A DNA stretch of 64,000 nt, from assembly GCA_934149105.1 (NCBI GenBank), contig CAKPDP010000001.1:62001-126000 (forward strand), read 5' to 3'. Below, in pieces: positions 63,869 through 64,000 of this stretch. A program made the translations under genes and the position numbers. A model generated the notes under the pieces. The model did no database searches. It saw only the letters and a program-made list of their open reading frames with translations, and had not been told where the DNA came from. Numbering within the stretch: position 1 is the stretch's first letter; the number at the start of each line of letters is the position of its first letter. This DNA comes from an uncultured Bacilli bacterium (GTDB lineage Bacteria; Bacillota_I; Bacilli_A; RF39; UBA660).

Positions 63869-64000
63869 ATGGAAAGAGAAAAATTCTTGAGTGCAATATA
63901 TTTAATTATTAAGAATGAGAAGGGAGAAATATTATTTCAAAGAAGGCAAGGAACAAAGTTATGGCCACTATATTTAGGTTTACCAGCTGGTCATGTTGAT
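63869..64000 (+). CDS. NUDIX hydrolase, N-terminal part (runs off the window)
   Basis: 44 residues are visible: MEREKFLSAIYLIIKNEKGE, LFQRRQGTKLWPLYLGLPAG, HVD. This is the start of the NUDIX fold, and GLPAGHVD leads into the Nudix box, which lies beyond the edge. RBS GTGAGGAG. Substrate not predictable. Confidence 0.85.
   Translation, partial: MEREKFLSAIYLIIKNEKGEILFQRRQGTKLWPLYLGLPAGHVD

Noticed and set aside
1..64000. Mycoplasma genetic code (TGA = Trp)
   Set aside because: TGA is the natural stop of several genes in firm context (for example 4956, 17704, 19716) and Trp is TGG in the conserved proteins.

Overview
The window is a very AT-rich stretch of bacterial chromosome from a low-GC Gram-positive (Bacillota, class Bacilli). 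The evidence is the gene orders nusG-rplK-rplA-rplJ-rplL ... rsmC-rpoB-rpoC and rpsF-ssb-rpsR-rplI-dnaB-(M23)-walJ-rlmH, the strong AGGAGG-type ribosome binding sites, sigma-A promoters with many extended -10 boxes (TGnTATAAT), and FemABX, YchF/DUF951, PepF and HrcA/CIRCE-type features. TGA ends several genes and Trp is TGG, so the code is standard (table 11), not the Mycoplasma code. The best inferred home is an uncultured, gut-type Bacilli lineage near the Erysipelotrichales/RF39/Mollicutes-related groups; this is not proven by the sequence.

Layout. 1-15.3 kb: the ribosomal protein/RNA polymerase cluster with autoregulatory leaders, interrupted between rplL and rpoB by four genes (FemABX ligase, M15 peptidase, an HExxH protein and a zinc-ribbon membrane protein) with their own promoters. 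15.4-24.2 kb: two uncharacterised proteins, QueH, TrmL, DUF951-AbgT-YchF and PepF. 24.3-31.5 kb: a cohesin-like/cadherin-like surface protein, then the replication/translation block rpsF to rlmH. 31.5-49.6 kb: CobB, Hsp20 under a CIRCE-like operator, DusB-RDD-LysS (LysS fused to a tRNA-binding domain), a YfcC-like transporter, ClpC, RmuC, a PrsA-type foldase, two tiny YjcZ-like membrane proteins, PyrH, a HIT protein, an arylsulfotransferase-like protein and SecA.

49.6-56.25 kb is an accessory island. Lys codons shift to mostly AAA. It holds a 1.9-kb cassette bounded by 16-bp direct repeats and inverted 19-bp boxes, a broken chloramphenicol-acetyltransferase-like gene, a two-gene unit of an alpha/beta hydrolase and a PfkB-kinase/SIS fusion, a 28-bp palindromic tandem array, and three gene relics (a SEC-C tail like the end of secA, a RhuM-like gene, and the 3' end of a pheT-like gene).

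56.3-63.5 kb is a surface (possibly exosporium-like) locus. Two collagen-like genes and a TPR glycosyltransferase lie on the plus strand. A convergent four-gene minus-strand operon encodes a third collagen-like protein with a BclA-like C-terminus, a pectate-lyase-like adhesin, and two small putative beta-sandwich proteins. A NUDIX gene begins at the right edge. No tRNA, rRNA, CRISPR array, transposase or integrase was recognised.
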